Notes under the pieces: model-generated
Seen by the model: only the letters and a program-made list of their open reading frames with translations
What the model was told of the DNA's origin: nothing
Databases searched by the model: none
Translations under genes and position numbers: made by a program
Origin: Tupaia tana
Lineage: Eukaryota; Chordata; Mammalia; Scandentia; Tupaiidae
DNA length: 64,000 nucleotides
Direction of reading: 5' to 3'
Assembly (NCBI GenBank): GCA_026018925.1
Contig: JAKSZU010000012.1
Span: 48,713,207-48,777,206, forward strand
In this document: positions 1-10,646 of the stretch, one piece after another
Position numbering within the stretch: position 1 is the stretch's first letter
Layout: each line of letters opens with the position of its first letter

Positions 1-617
1 TAACATTAATGAAAGCAAAGTAGAATTTAAGGGAAAGTGAACTGATCCAACTATTGACAAAATGTCTCAGAATGTCGAAATAATGGTCATAAACCAACTA
101 ACTGCATTAAATGATGGCAATAAAACATCTAAAGCTAAATGTTAAAGAACACAAGAAGAAATTTATGCCTCCCTGAATTCACCCTTTGCTATAACCTTAT
201 CACAAATGAGCTGCACTTCTCTATTGCTTCACCTTGGACTTGCCACATGATTTGCTTCTTCTAATGGAATGTTCACAGAAATTCTGAGTCTAGATCTTAA
301 AAGACTTTGTGTCTTTCTTCTTGTCCACTTGTGCTTCTGTCATTGCCACAAAATCAACATATTCTGGGTGGCACTTGTTCTAAGAGGAGAATGAAAGACA
401 CATGGGTCAGGGCTATCTCAGTCAAACTCAACCTAGATCAATGATCAGAGTAGTCATCCATTCAAACCTACTGCGATTCCTACCTTACCTGAAGATGCAT
501 GAGGGACAATAAGTAAATGTTGCAGTTAGCACAGAGTTTTAGGGTTTGCTATGCCAGAAGTTAACCAACACATATTATAATAAAAAATCAAGTTTTTTTT
601 AATCTGAAAAAAAAAAA
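1..617. other. AT-rich flank, no gene seen
   Basis: No ORF with recognisable protein similarity and no clear repeat family. Several short A- and T-runs are present. Confidence 0.5.
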
Positions 618-815
618 TAGCCTGATTTCAAATCCAGACTCTGCCACTCACTAGTGATGCTGGACATACAATCACTCCATGCCTCATTTTTCTTATCTGT
701 AAAGTGGGAATATTAGATATCTTTTTGGAGGCTATTTAGGATGCTAAAATGAGTTTATATTTGTCAAGAACTCAGCATAGTGTCCCTAGCACAGAATAAG
801 CAGTTTTACGAGACA
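618..815 (+). repeat. MIR SINE
   Basis: The order of blocks matches the MIR consensus: a CCAGACTCTGCCACTCACTAG-type core, then a CTCATTTTTCTTATCTGTAAAGTGGG-like block, a degraded AAATGAGTT segment, and a tail resembling AGCACAGAATAAGCAG. MIR is an ancient mammal-wide tRNA-derived SINE. Assigned by eye. Confidence 0.8.
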
Positions 816-1352
816 TGTCTTATCATTTAAAGACTTTAAATGGATTAAACTGAGGCAAACTCTGACACTATACAAACTTCATAGATTGGTAAACTGAAGT
901 CAAAGGAATTCGGAAACACAGCTTCAAATTGAAAGGGTCAGAATTCAAACTCAGGGTTGAAGATAAATAGTTGAATCAGGGTTGAAGATAAAGCCTACCA
1001 TTTAGAGTATCCGTACTATTTAAAGTATCTAGTTGTCTATTAATATACAATGAAGTTAAAATATAGTAATATTTAGGAGAAAAATCAATGCTAAAATCAG
1101 AACTAATCTTATCTTGAAAAAATAAAATAACAAAACTCTCAGATGAAAGAATGGAAAGAACATCAATTCAAACTTTAAGAAAAACAGGAGAAAAATATAA
1201 TAAGCAGAAATATATTAGAAAAGAAACAAACAAAATTTTTCACTCAATTTGACCAATCTTAAGAAAAATAGATAAAATAGACAATTTATGAAAGAAAATA
1301 GACAACATACAAATTTCAAGAACAGACTAATTATTAAGAGTTTTTGAATGTT
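816..1352. other. AT-rich sequence, no gene seen
   Basis: No coding signal. The A-rich run at 1080-1350 could be a very old L1 remnant, but I cannot align it with confidence. Confidence 0.4.
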
Positions 1353-1371
1353 AAGATAACATATCCACAGT

Positions 1372-2689
1372 GGTGGGTCTCTTTGTGACCACCCAAGATA
1401 AACTGATTCTTTGGGAAAGTGAAAACCAAGGCTCTATCATCCGGGCTAACTGACTGCACTGGCACAGTGGACTGCAGGGCAGAATCCATTCACAAGATTT
1501 CTTGATTGGATGCTGACCTAGTGAAGTATAAGGATCAGATCAAGAAGATGAGAGAAGGTCCTGAAAAAAATATGGTCAACCAGAAAATCTTGCTGCTTTT
1601 AAAGCAAAAGTGGGTGTATGAGCAGCAACTGGACAATCTTGCCCAACATGGAACAAGCCAATGACACCATCCAGTCATTGAAGAGCACCAAGACCATGGT
1701 TGATGCTCTATGAGCTATGAAACTAGGAGTAAAGGAAATGAAGAAGGCATAGAAGCAAGTGAAAGTTGACCAGATGGAGGATTCCAAGACCAGCTAGAGG
1801 ATATGATGGAAGATGTAATGAAATCCAAGAAGCACTGACATACAATTATGACACCCCAGAATTAGAAGAAGATGACTTAGAAGTAGAGCTGCATGCACCG
1901 GGTGATGAGCTTCTGCCTGATGAAGATAGTTCTTACTTGGGTGAAGCTGCATTGGCACCTGTAAATTCAGAAGGTGTTCCCACTGACACATAAAACAAGG
2001 ATGGAGTCCTGGTGGACTGTGGGATTGCCACAGATCTCTGCTTCATAGATTGGCATCATTCAAGTACATCATAAAAACTAAATACGTATTCTGAAATATT
2101 TACCTTTCCAAATTTACCATGAAAGATTTAGGTTTCTCTCCTTTCCTTGAGAGAAAAGTTAATTATGCTTTAATTTTTTTTTCTGTTAAGAGACTCATCG
2201 CTTGAGGGATGTTTTCTTTGTACCAAATTTGATTCCTTTTCTCATATGAAAGACTAACTTACTTTAAAGTATCTTTGGTTTTGTATGAATTGTTTTTATT
2301 CATTAATAATAATTTGAAATAGAACCAAAGAAGTGGAATTTTTAAATCCTATGATTGTGTAACTATCATTTCTATATAACCCAATACATTGATAAGACAA
2401 AGATGTAATTATTGGGACTGTTTGTATTATAGTTCAAAACAATTTTCTGTTGTGGTATTACAGCTTGGTTAAAGTGGTAGTCTTTTTTGATGGGTTTTGT
2501 TGCCTTGTGAGCAGATTATTACTGTGTTCAGAGTTGAAATGGAATTATCACTATTTTATCATGAGAGGATATTTTGATTTTATGGTTCTCTTTGTATCAC
2601 AGCCTGACTTGTAATTGATAATTATATTTCTTGATATTTAATGTATAGGACATTCATTTATACTCAAAAAATGTTTTTTAAAAGGTAAA
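1372..2689 (+). pseudogene. CHMP5: CHMP5 processed pseudogene
   Basis: Retrotransposed copy of the ESCRT-III related gene CHMP5, whose parent protein of about 219 residues works in endosomal sorting. The coding-derived part runs from about 1400 to 2060 and keeps recognisable blocks: [13 protein letters not shown] near 1530, LGVKEMKKA near 1725, EDSSYLGEA near 1925 and EGVPTDTKNKDGVLVD near 1970. It is broken: the start codon reads ATA, there is an in-frame TAG near 1750 (KKA-stop-KQ), and small indels shift frame, so only the last 75 residues stay open at 1766-1993. A 3' UTR-like stretch follows to about 2689. The copy has no introns and is flanked by an identical 19-bp TSD (1353-1371 and 2690-2708). 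This is the signature of L1-mediated retrocopying. Confidence 0.92.
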
Positions 2690-2708
2690 AAGATAACATA
2701 TCCACAGT

Positions 2709-3040
2709 AGTAAACTAGTAAGATAAAAGTAGAAGAAAATGATGATGATTTTCTTAATGTTGATACAAAAGAAATGGAAGAAATTGATGATAAGTCTTAG
2801 ACTTTATGAATAATTAGAATTATTTATTCTTAACATTAGTCTGATGATAATTTTTACTCAAAACCTAGAAAACAAAATTGGACCAAAATCAGAAGATAAA
2901 ATTTGAAGTTATAAAACAGCTTTCTGCAAATAGGCTATCACAATAAATGTATTTGTTGGTTTTATAGGCAATGAATATTAATGGTATGGAGAAATTTCAA
3001 GACATTGAAATGATTAAAAGCTACTAATGTATTGTAAATG
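2709..3040. other. AT-rich flank, no gene seen
   Basis: No recognisable coding sequence or repeat family. It lies between the CHMP5 retrocopy and a SINE. Confidence 0.4.
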
Positions 3041-3311
3041 TTTTTTTTTTTTTTTTTTTGAGAGGTTTTCGCTATAGGGCGCGTGCGCTCTCCAAACAGA
3101 GAGAGAGAGACATAGAGACAGAAAGCGAGAAATCACCCCCCAGAGGGGATGGTCACTCCTCAATCCCTTCTGCTCCATTCTCCTCTCGGGATCTTGGGCA
3201 CACACGCATATGCGCCCGGCATGAGTTTTAAGCCACCGGGTCCGGGACACGAACCGTGGTCGACTATGTGGGAGTCCAGCGACATAGCCATTACGCTAAC
3301 TGCTGGTTCCC
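3041..3311 (-). repeat. tRNA-derived SINE, main family
   Basis: Minus-strand copy with its poly(A) seen as a T-run at 3041-3059. On the minus strand the head is a tRNA-like pol III promoter: an A-box-like TTAGCGTAATGGCT and a B-box-like GGTTCGTGTCC. A body with GCCCAAGATCCCGAGAGG and a CT-rich end follow. The ORFs on both strands here are by-products of the repeat. Confidence 0.9.
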
Positions 3312-3479
3312 GATTTTTTTTTTTTAAACTCAGGAAGATCCTCCCCTCTATTGGAGTATAGATTATAGATTCTGGAGAAATAGTCAAAAAATTATTGGAA
3401 AGAAGGGGAAATACCTATCTGGCTAACTCAATTAGCCAAATTAATTTTGAAAGTTTTATTTTATTAACTTATTTATTTT

Positions 3480-4440
3480 TACTAGAGGGTTCAATTGTAC
3501 TTTGGACAATTGGACAGCTATCTATGAATAAACGCAGGCTTTGGAGTCCTTTTGGAAACTACAGGCTACTCAGCAGACCATATGATGGGAGCTCTGGGTT
3601 TGACTTCCTGCTTATCCTAAACATCTTCCATTGAAACTCACACAAAATTGTCCCTATTCGATGAGAGGAATGAGCAGGAATATTGTCATGGTGAAGGAAG
3701 ACTGGTGAAGCTTTCCTGAGTATTTTTTTTCTGCTAAAGCTTAGACTAATTTCTCAGAAATGCTCTGATAATAAGCAATGTTCTTTGGTCCTCCAGAAAA
3801 TCAACATGCAAAATTCTGGGAGTATTCCAAAAAATTGGCACCCTGACCTTTGCTCTTTGCACTTTTGCTTTGACTGGACCACCTCGACTTCTTGGTAGCC
3901 ATTGTTTTGATTATGCTTTGTCTTCAGGATCACACTGGTAAAGTCATGTGTCATCTCCAGTTACAATTCTTTGAAGAAACGTTTTAAGGTGTTGACCCCA
4001 CTTATTCAAATTTTCCATTGAAAGCTCTGCTCTCATCTGCAGCTGACCAGAGCCCATTAGTCTTGGTACCCATTGAGCAGAAAGTTTGCTCAATTTATAT
4101 TTTTCAATCGGAATTCTGTAAATGGAACAAATTGAGGTATCTGTAGTATTGGCTATTGTTTCTTCTGCTGTTAGACATCTTCATTTAGGGAATGAGCAAG
4201 ATTAAAGTTTTTTCTCAAATTGATGTGAATGAGCTGTGACTGTGAGCCTCATTTTTAACGTCATCTTGTCGCTTCTTAAAATAAGTTATTCATTTGTAAA
4301 CTGCTGGTTTCTTTGGGGCATTGCCCCCACAAACTTTTCGGAGGTATCAGTGATCTCACTATCCTTCCATCCAAACTTTACTATAAATTTGATATTTTTT
4401 CTTCCTCCAATTTTAGCAGAATTCATGTTGCTCTGATAGG
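3480..4440 (-). mobile_element. mariner-like transposase relic
   Basis: Translation on the minus strand across frames gives decayed mariner (Tc1/mariner) blocks in the right order. First comes a helix-turn-helix-like LTAEETIANTTDTS near 4170. Next is SAQWVPRLMGS near 4080. Then LQRIVTGDDT near 3950, where family members have ITGDETW with the first catalytic Asp. After a stop comes YQCDPEDKAQSKQWLPR, then a PIFWNTPRILHVDFLE-type block near 3810. A degraded HDN-AHSSHR stretch with the second catalytic Asp region lies near 3680. Stops and frameshifts are many, so the element is dead. Terminal inverted repeats were not found and the ends are approximate. Confidence 0.72.
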
Positions 4441-4689
4441 AGCTTTTTTCCAAATTGGTATCTTATCCTTAGTGCCTTAAAATATATACTATTCAGGCAT
4501 GTAACAAGTTAGTATAAATTTATTTTGTGCAACAAACTTTGAAATCCGCACATATTTTTGCATAATATGAATTTTCTATGAAGAACCCTTGTATATTTTA
4601 TACCCAAACTATCTTTAGTACTTGCCAGATAACATCTAGGTGGTTCTATCAAGCAAGGGTATGTAGTGTGTTTTTCATATCTTCAATTA

Positions 4690-4958
4690 GTGCTACTCTC
4701 ATTTATTTATTTATTATTACTGTTTATTTATTTTTAGAAATTTACCATGGGGCTCATATGCGAGAGAGAGAGAGAGACAGAGAGAGAGACAGAGAGAGAG
4801 AGGAAATGAGAAAGCAAGCTTCGATGTATGGGACTCAAACAGCAGTTGGCCATGTAAAAGTCCAGTGTGGGTTTCTCGGACCTCTGGGTCCGAGATTTGA
4901 ACTGTAGTTGGCATATGAGAATCCAGTATCTTAACCACTATACCACCTGCTAGACCCC
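4690..4958 (-). repeat. tRNA-derived SINE, GA-rich subfamily
   Basis: On the minus strand it begins with a tRNA-like head (GCAGGTGGTATAGTGGTTAAG, then AGTTCAAATCTC as B box). A (GA)n/GACAGAGA tract follows, then a (TTTA)n-type tail that appears at 4690-4735 on the plus strand. Confidence 0.8.
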
Positions 4959-5440
4959 TAGTTTGATTCTCTCATGAAAGCTGCTACTTATCAAGTCCAT
5001 AATATGAGAAGAGCTATTAAATTAAAAAGATGTTCAAGAGCCTTGTCAATTATGTAACTAATAAAGAACAGGGGTCAGTACTTATAATACTTTTCAGGAT
5101 GGTTAGAAACACATTTATGATCCTGTACAAAGAATGGTTTAACAACTGTGAGTAAAACAATTTCTAAGAGTATGTTTCTAAGTATAAAATGTTCTTGTTA
5201 CTTAGTGGCAATTTAAAAACACTCTTTATGAAATTTTGTGGAGATACAGTAATGCCTTTTACTGTCTATAAGGCTCATGCTCTTGGAATAATAACACTCA
5301 TCAGTTCTATGTTACAATCCAATAAGGAATTTCATTCTGACACTGATAATTACTATAATAAATTACTATAATAAATTAACTACCAATCTTATTAACAGGT
5401 GATATCTACTTTTCCTTCAAGATAACCTAAAGACTCTGGC
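4959..5440. other. 3' flank of OR-A, no gene seen
   Basis: No coding or repeat signal that I can support. Unit C homology becomes visible from about 5440. Confidence 0.4.
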
Positions 5441-5627
5441 CATAGGATTAAAGGTGTTTCTATACATTCATTCAACTGTTGGTTTTTAGGCATATTGTCT
5501 GCTTCAAAAGAAGCCTCCTTTGTCCAAAATCAGTACCAAATTTGTTGTATTCCATTCACATGCATATTATTGTGGTTAAGATGACTCTGACAGGCCGAAT
5601 CTGTCAGAAGCCTAAGAATATGTGACC

Positions 5628-6566
5628 TTAGAGGTTTATTCTCCTCTTTTGTAACCTCCTCATGGCATCTTTGATTTCCTGGTTCCTCAGACTGTAAATC
5701 AAGGGGTTCAACATGGGGATGATTACAGTGTAGAAGACTGATGCAAATCGGTCAAAGCTGGAGGAACTGCCAGAGCTAGAATTCAAATAGACAAACATAC
5801 CTGATGCATAAAAGAGGGAAACACCTGTCAGATGAGAAGCACAGGTATTGAAAGCCTTGGATCGGCCTTTAGCTGATGTGATCTTCATGATGGAGATGAC
5901 AATATAACCATAGGATATCATGATAACTAGGGCACTTGCTACTCCAAGTATCATTATTAATACAGCAAGCATAACTTGTACAAAGAAAGTGTCAGTGCAG
6001 GATAGGATTAAGAGTTGGGACATGTCACAGAAAAAGTGCCTGATGACATTAGGCCCACAGAAGTGGAGCTGAAGTAACGCACACATCTGAGATAAAGCAG
6101 CGGTGAGTCCAGCCATGTAGGATCCCAGCACCATCTGAGCACACAGAGTGGGTGACATGATTGATGAATAGAGCAGTGGGTTACAAATGGCAGCATAGCG
6201 GTCATACGCCATGGCCGTCAAGAGGCAACACTCACTCAGTCCCATGGTTGAGAAGATGAAATACTGGACAATGCAACCCACAAAGGTGATAGTCTGCTGC
6301 TCCTGGAAGAAGTTAGAGAGCATCTTGGGGACTGTGGAGGTGACATAGCAGGTATCTATGAGGGACAGATTACTGAGAAAGAAATACATGGGTGAGTGGA
6401 GGTGGGAATCCATCCGTATTAAAACAATGAGGCCCAGGTTCCAGGTCAGAGTTGTAATGTAGATTCCAAGAAATAGAACGAAGAGTACCACTACGACTCT
6501 GGGAAAATCTGAGAATCCCAGGAGGATGAAATAGGTGATCCCTGTAATGTTTTCTGGGCCAGTCAT
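5628..6566 (-). CDS. OR5AN1: Olfactory receptor, OR5AN1-like (copy A)
   Basis: Class A GPCR odorant receptor of 312 residues; members act in the cilia of olfactory sensory neurons through G-olf. An N-glycosylation site NIT is at 6-8. TM1 has WNLGLIVL (42-49); TM2 has LHSPMYFFLSNLS (56-68). C98 (TM3) can pair with C180 (loop 2), with C170 and C190 nearby. MAYDRYAAIC is at 119-128 (DRY 122-124), KAFNTCASHLT in TM6 at 237-247, and PMLNPLIYSLRN in TM7 at 284-295. Overall it resembles human OR5AN1 as I remember it. The start aligns with the other copies and sits 13 bases after a splice acceptor. Odd points: the C-terminus reads RRINL instead of KNRE/KKRE because of a net 2-bp deletion just before the original stop, and position 207 is Leu rather than Phe. 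The coding region is intact, so it is probably functional. Confidence 0.95.
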   Translation of the reverse strand: MTGPENITGITYFILLGFSDFPRVVVVLFVLFLGIYITTLTWNLGLIVLIRMDSHLHSPMYFFLSNLSLIDTCYVTSTVPKMLSNFFQEQQTITFVGCIVQYFIFSTMGLSECCLLTAMAYDRYAAICNPLLYSSIMSPTLCAQMVLGSYMAGLTAALSQMCALLQLHFCGPNVIRHFFCDMSQLLILSCTDTFFVQVMLAVLIMILGVASALVIMISYGYIVISIMKITSAKGRSKAFNTCASHLTGVSLFYASGMFVYLNSSSGSSSSFDRFASVFYTVIIPMLNPLIYSLRNQEIKDAMRRLQKRRINL

Positions 6567-6600
6567 TGACTTAGTGTTCCTAGTATCAGAAAGAATACAA
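6567..6600 (-). promoter_or_regulatory. Splice acceptor of OR-A coding exon
   Basis: On the minus strand a pyrimidine-rich stretch runs into TCTGATACTAG, with the AG at 6581-6580. The coding exon would then begin at 6579, 13 bases before the ATG. The same AG is kept at 24762-24761 and 48643-48642. OR genes typically have a spliced 5' noncoding exon, so this fits. It is inferred, not demonstrated. Confidence 0.6.
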
Positions 6601-7469
6601 AATAATTCACTGCTATCTCATGAATTACCCATATTACTATTATTCCCAGTGTCACTCTTTTCCTCCAGTGAGCAGTGGAAAAGGAAAAAAAAAACAAAAA
6701 ACAAAAAACAAAAAACAAAAATCTTCACTGTCCTAGTGGAAAGACCTTAGCTTTTCTTCTTGGACTGTCAACAAATACCTGCTCAGTGCTTCAGGTTCTC
6801 TATTAATTTCTGGAGTCTCATGAGAATTTTAAAATGCTGACTGGTTCCTTTTCTAAAAAGTGCCATAGAAATACTAAGATCATTACATGAAAGATAGAGG
6901 GAATTGACTAAAATAAAACCTCTTAAAAGGCCTCTGTTAATTCATTATTTGATGGTCTCCAAAACGTTTATGGACAAATAAAATTAAAATACTAATTTAT
7001 TTTCTTGACTCCCCCCAAATTGATACATATATTTTTTATAATATGCTTTTTCCATTAACTTTTTGAAGAACCCTTTCTATAACTGCTATTGTAATCATAA
7101 AAGCATTAAGAGCATCTTTCCAATAAAATTTGAAATAGTCCTTGTATCTGAATTACTACCTAAGTAGACCTTTAAAATATGCTCTATCATTTTGAAGAAA
7201 AATATGTACAGTGGTTAAAACATTTTTTTCCCACTAAAGAATTTAACATTTCCAAAAATGTCTGAAAAATAATACCATAATTTATACTTTTGATAATATT
7301 TTAGGAGGTCAGAGGCATTTATGTCCAATGAAGTTACGGAATGTGAGTATATATATTATAGTTTCTTCATACATTCACCTATTGATGGACACCTTGCTTC
7401 CATATATTGGTTGTTTTTTATAAATAATGCTACAATGAATAATGGAGTGAAGATATGTTTTTCCTTTTT
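6601..7469. other. OR-A upstream (intron-like) sequence
   Basis: No ORF or repeat family recognised apart from an A-rich tract at 6688-6720. It is nearly identical to 24780-25610 and recognisable in 48660-49750, so it belongs to the duplicated block. Confidence 0.5.
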
Positions 7470-7712
7470 TAAAAAAATTTTTGCCAGAGGTTGCACATGC
7501 AGAGCAGAAAGAGACAGGGTAAGTGAGAATGCACGTGCTCTTGGAGAATGGTTACGCTGCAATCCCTTCTCCTCCAGCTCTCTACCATGTTAGGATTTTG
7601 GCCACACGCTCACAGGCCTAGTGTATTTCTATAGCCTCCAGGTCTGGGACTGGGTCTGTGTTGGCCATGTGGGATCCAGCTGCCTTAACCACCATGTCAT
7701 AGGCTGACCCGA
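7470..7712 (-). repeat. tRNA-derived SINE, old subfamily
   Basis: T-rich left end; on the minus strand a degraded head resembling TATGACATGGTGGTTAAGGCAGC. Shared at the same place in unit B (25618-25865) and unit C (about 49755-50017), so it predates both duplications. Confidence 0.7.
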
Positions 7713-7789
7713 GTGTAGATATCTTTAGGAAGTGGCAATTTCATTTCCTTTGCGTATATACCCAAAAGAGGGATTTTGGGGTCCTCTGG

Positions 7790-7990
7790 TAGTAGTGGGA
7801 AGAAAAAGAATACTACTTTGACTCGTTGGATCTCTGAAGTTTAGAGAATCATTAATCTCTCTGTACCTCCATTGCCTCATTTATCAATGGAACTAGTAAT
7901 AGTTATCATCTGATGGCTGTTGCAGGGATGAATGACATAAAAGCCTTGCCACAGTAAAAATTCAAAATAACTTAGCAATTATTCTTGTCA
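7790..7990 (+). repeat. MIR SINE fragment
   Basis: MIR-like core: GTTTAGAGAATCATTAATCTCTCTG, then TTGCCTCATTTATCAATGG, then GGCTGTTGCAGGGATGAATGA, ending CCACAGTAAAAATTC. Shared by units B (about 25960-26150) and C (about 50120-50310). Confidence 0.65.
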
Positions 7991-8295
7991 TCACTTTTCT
8001 CTTTGAAAGGGAGTACAGGAAGAATTAATATTGAAGCATCAAGGCACTCTCAAAATTATTATTTCCTAAATTCAATGGTCTTTAATCATAGACTTGAGAA
8101 TATTATAAAGAAATGATTGTATTTATTTCTATCTTGTAGTATATTATGCTCACGCAGCCAGCTGAATTGTAAATTACTGTGGCCACTTTTGGTGTTTCAC
8201 CACTGCCAAGTAATTTCAAACTGTGAACTCTAAGTGTTCATATAGTGTTCACTATATGAAATAGTGGAGATATTTATGATTCAAAACTAAGCCTG

Positions 8296-8545
8296 GGGAC
8301 CAGCAGGTGGTGTGGAGGTAAAGGGTCTATCTCAAATGGAGAATTGCAGTTTACATCTTGGATCAAGTGGCTTGAGAAACACACCAGGCATGCCAGTGCC
8401 CAAAATCCCAAGAGGAGAATGGAGAAGGGATTGTAGTGTGATCATCTTCCCTGGGGTGTGATTTTTCACTTTCTCTCTCTCTCCTCTCTCTATTTTTCTC
8501 TGTCTCTTTTCATCGACTGTATTCACCCTATAACAGACTATAAAA
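8296..8545 (+). repeat. tRNA-derived SINE, intermediate subfamily
   Basis: Begins GGGGACCAGCAGGTGGTGTGGAGG. The body has GCCCAAAATCCCAAGAGGAG and CCCTGGGGTGTGATTTTTCAC, then a CT-rich 3' end and an A-rich tail. Shared with units B (26442-26700) and C (50585-50840), so it is ancestral. Confidence 0.8.
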
Positions 8546-9220
8546 ATAATAAATATGTGTTATCTATGTTAGTGAGTGGCTCTTTTACCCAGATTTGGGT
8601 GTGGAACTAGGAATTTCTCTTTTATGTTTCATTTTATTTCACTTGTTTTATGAACTTGAAATTATTCTGTTTACTCTTAGAACAGAGTGCTACTATAATT
8701 TCAAATATATTTTATTCAATGTGAGTTATACTGAATGAAAATATTTTAAAACATTAACTTTAACATTTAAAATTCTCAAAGCACAAATGTAATTATTAAA
8801 TTTAATGAAAATAAACTATTAATCCATAGGTTGCACTTAATAGCTTCACTTTTTATTATATTGTGTTAACAGACACAATCATAATTCTGTAATCTATGTC
8901 TTCTACCATTCCCTAAAGAGAAAGAAGTTGTTATTTGTGTTTCTTGTTCTTGGCAAAATTTATTCTTATAATTTGTTTTGTTAAAATTCGGCGAACTAGA
9001 GGAAAAGAAAAAAATCTAAATATACTTACTCTTATTTATTTTTTACATGTGTTCACCACCTCCCAGGAAAATTTGGAGAGGAATAATTAATAGATGTAAA
9101 TATTTGCTGAAGATTTTAGTAGGTGGATACAGCAAATCAGAACACTTTCCAATGCTAAACTGTAAGGACAAGTTTAGTTTGAGAAATATGAGGTTTAAAG
9201 TCAGGTAAAATCTGATATGT
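8546..9220. other. OR-A upstream sequence, no gene seen
   Basis: AT-rich. No repeat recognised. Conserved in units B and C. Confidence 0.4.
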
Positions 9221-9239
9221 TGTTAAATAAGGAACAATA

Positions 9240-9505
9240 ATAAAAGAAGGATAAGTTGGACATTGAGACCCACACTACCTGTCTTAGAGTGGTGTCCGTT
9301 GTGTCCGTGTTGCTCAGGCTGCTGTCTCCAGGTCCTTGGGGTCTACAAAGATGACAAAGGAGAGCTATTTGAAATATTTCAAGTAGTCTAGTGGAACTGT
9401 ACCTGAGTACTCTCTCATATCATTAAGACTCAGATTGTCTCATGGTACACAGAAGTCATGAATCAAAGTTTCATATTTAAACAGAATCAAATTAATTATT
9501 GCTAT
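9240..9505 (-). promoter_or_regulatory. Candidate OR-A first exon and promoter
   Basis: A repeat-free block kept in all three units (27405-27655 and 51765-52015). On the minus strand it holds, in order: a TAATTA homeodomain-type core (9493-9498), an O/E-like GACCCCAAGGAC (9332-9343) and a possible splice donor CAG/GTAGTG with GT at 9278-9277. Joined to the acceptor at 6580 this would make an intron of about 2.7 kb. OR promoters commonly combine homeodomain and O/E (EBF) sites near a noncoding exon. The O/E-like site is altered in unit C. Inference only. Confidence 0.3.
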
Positions 9506-10629
9506 TTCAAAAGCAGAATACTGAAGGACAAAAATTGATCAGAAAAGGACTTGGGGGTGGAGGACATTGGGAAATATAGGTAAGTATATAATCTTAGGAA
9601 ACTTTTCGGAAGCTCAGTATATAATTGTTTTTATTTAGCTCTCTGTTAAGAGAACTTTTACACTCTGTCAAGCTTCTTGGACGTTGTTGCATTGGTCTCT
9701 AGATGATTCTATTATCCTTATTTTCCGGTGAAACAATAGAAGAAAACAGAGTTTAAAGTCACATTCTTAAGAATTCAACACCCATCCCTCACTCAGAGTA
9801 AAACATGGAATTTTATGTTTGAGATTATGCTTTTCACCAAAGAGCAAAGATTTGGGGAAGGAGGAAGAGAATCTGAAGAAAGCCACTAACTTGAGGGTAG
9901 AGAAGTAACAGAGCGGGAGAGATGAAAAATGTGAGAGTGAAACTGCAAACCTTATTTTCTGTGGGTCCTCCTGGAAGAATTACAAGGATATTGAAACAGC
10001 ACAAAATTCCATATCTCTAATTTTTGCCCTCTGACCTTGTCTCATATCTCCCAAGAAGACAGAGATTTTGCCAGAGGTTAAAATTGAATATTTTTTTAAA
10101 GGAATTTTGCATATGGGTCCTGTTACCCTCTAAGATGGGCACTTTGGCCATGAAATTGTCCACTCATAGCAAGAGATGGTCAGAACTGGGGAGGGGCATG
10201 ACCCTTTTAAATGTGCTGAAGAGAGCAATGTTAAAAGGAGAAAGGCCAATTAGGGGGAGAAATCACTCCAAGTACTTGCTCTCTGGTGTCATGGTTGTCA
10301 TGGAATTTTTGTCCCTGAGGAGTTCATGCCCAACTTTGCCAAGTGGACTAATTACCTATTAACCTAGGTCCTTTCATGATTCAGAATTTCAACTTTTCTC
10401 TCCTCACCTTGGAGGTAGTTGAGATGGAAAAGGGGTCTAAATTTAGATATTGTAGTCTAAAACTTTTAATTTCTAGTTGAAGAACCTGAGGTTAGAAATG
10501 ATAAAGTCTTTGCTTAATATGACATAGCTAATATAATATATATAAATTATTTTTATATAATATAAAATATATAATATAATATATAGGTAATATAGCTTGA
10601 TAAGAATGAATGAACATGTTCCTTACTCA
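9506..10629. other. Upstream sequence with TA-rich tract
   Basis: No gene. A TA-rich microsatellite lies at about 10530-10590, matching tracts at 28684-28755 and 53255-53355. The 112-residue ORF at 10024 has no homology I recognise and is disrupted in the other units, so it is not called. Confidence 0.4.
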
Positions 10630-10646
10630 CAAATTGCTTCATTCAT

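Noticed and set aside
5635-5640. AATAAA on the OR-A coding strand
   Set aside because: It overlaps the last codons before the stop, and use there would truncate the transcript. It is a side effect of the small deletion.
6008-6205. 65-residue ORFs inside OR-A (and the same at 48070-48267 in OR-C)
   Set aside because: Shadows in another frame of the OR coding sequence.
10024-10362. 112-residue ORF upstream of OR-A
   Set aside because: No similarity to a known family. The matching regions in B (28180-28520) and C (52760-53090) have frameshifts, so it is not under coding constraint.
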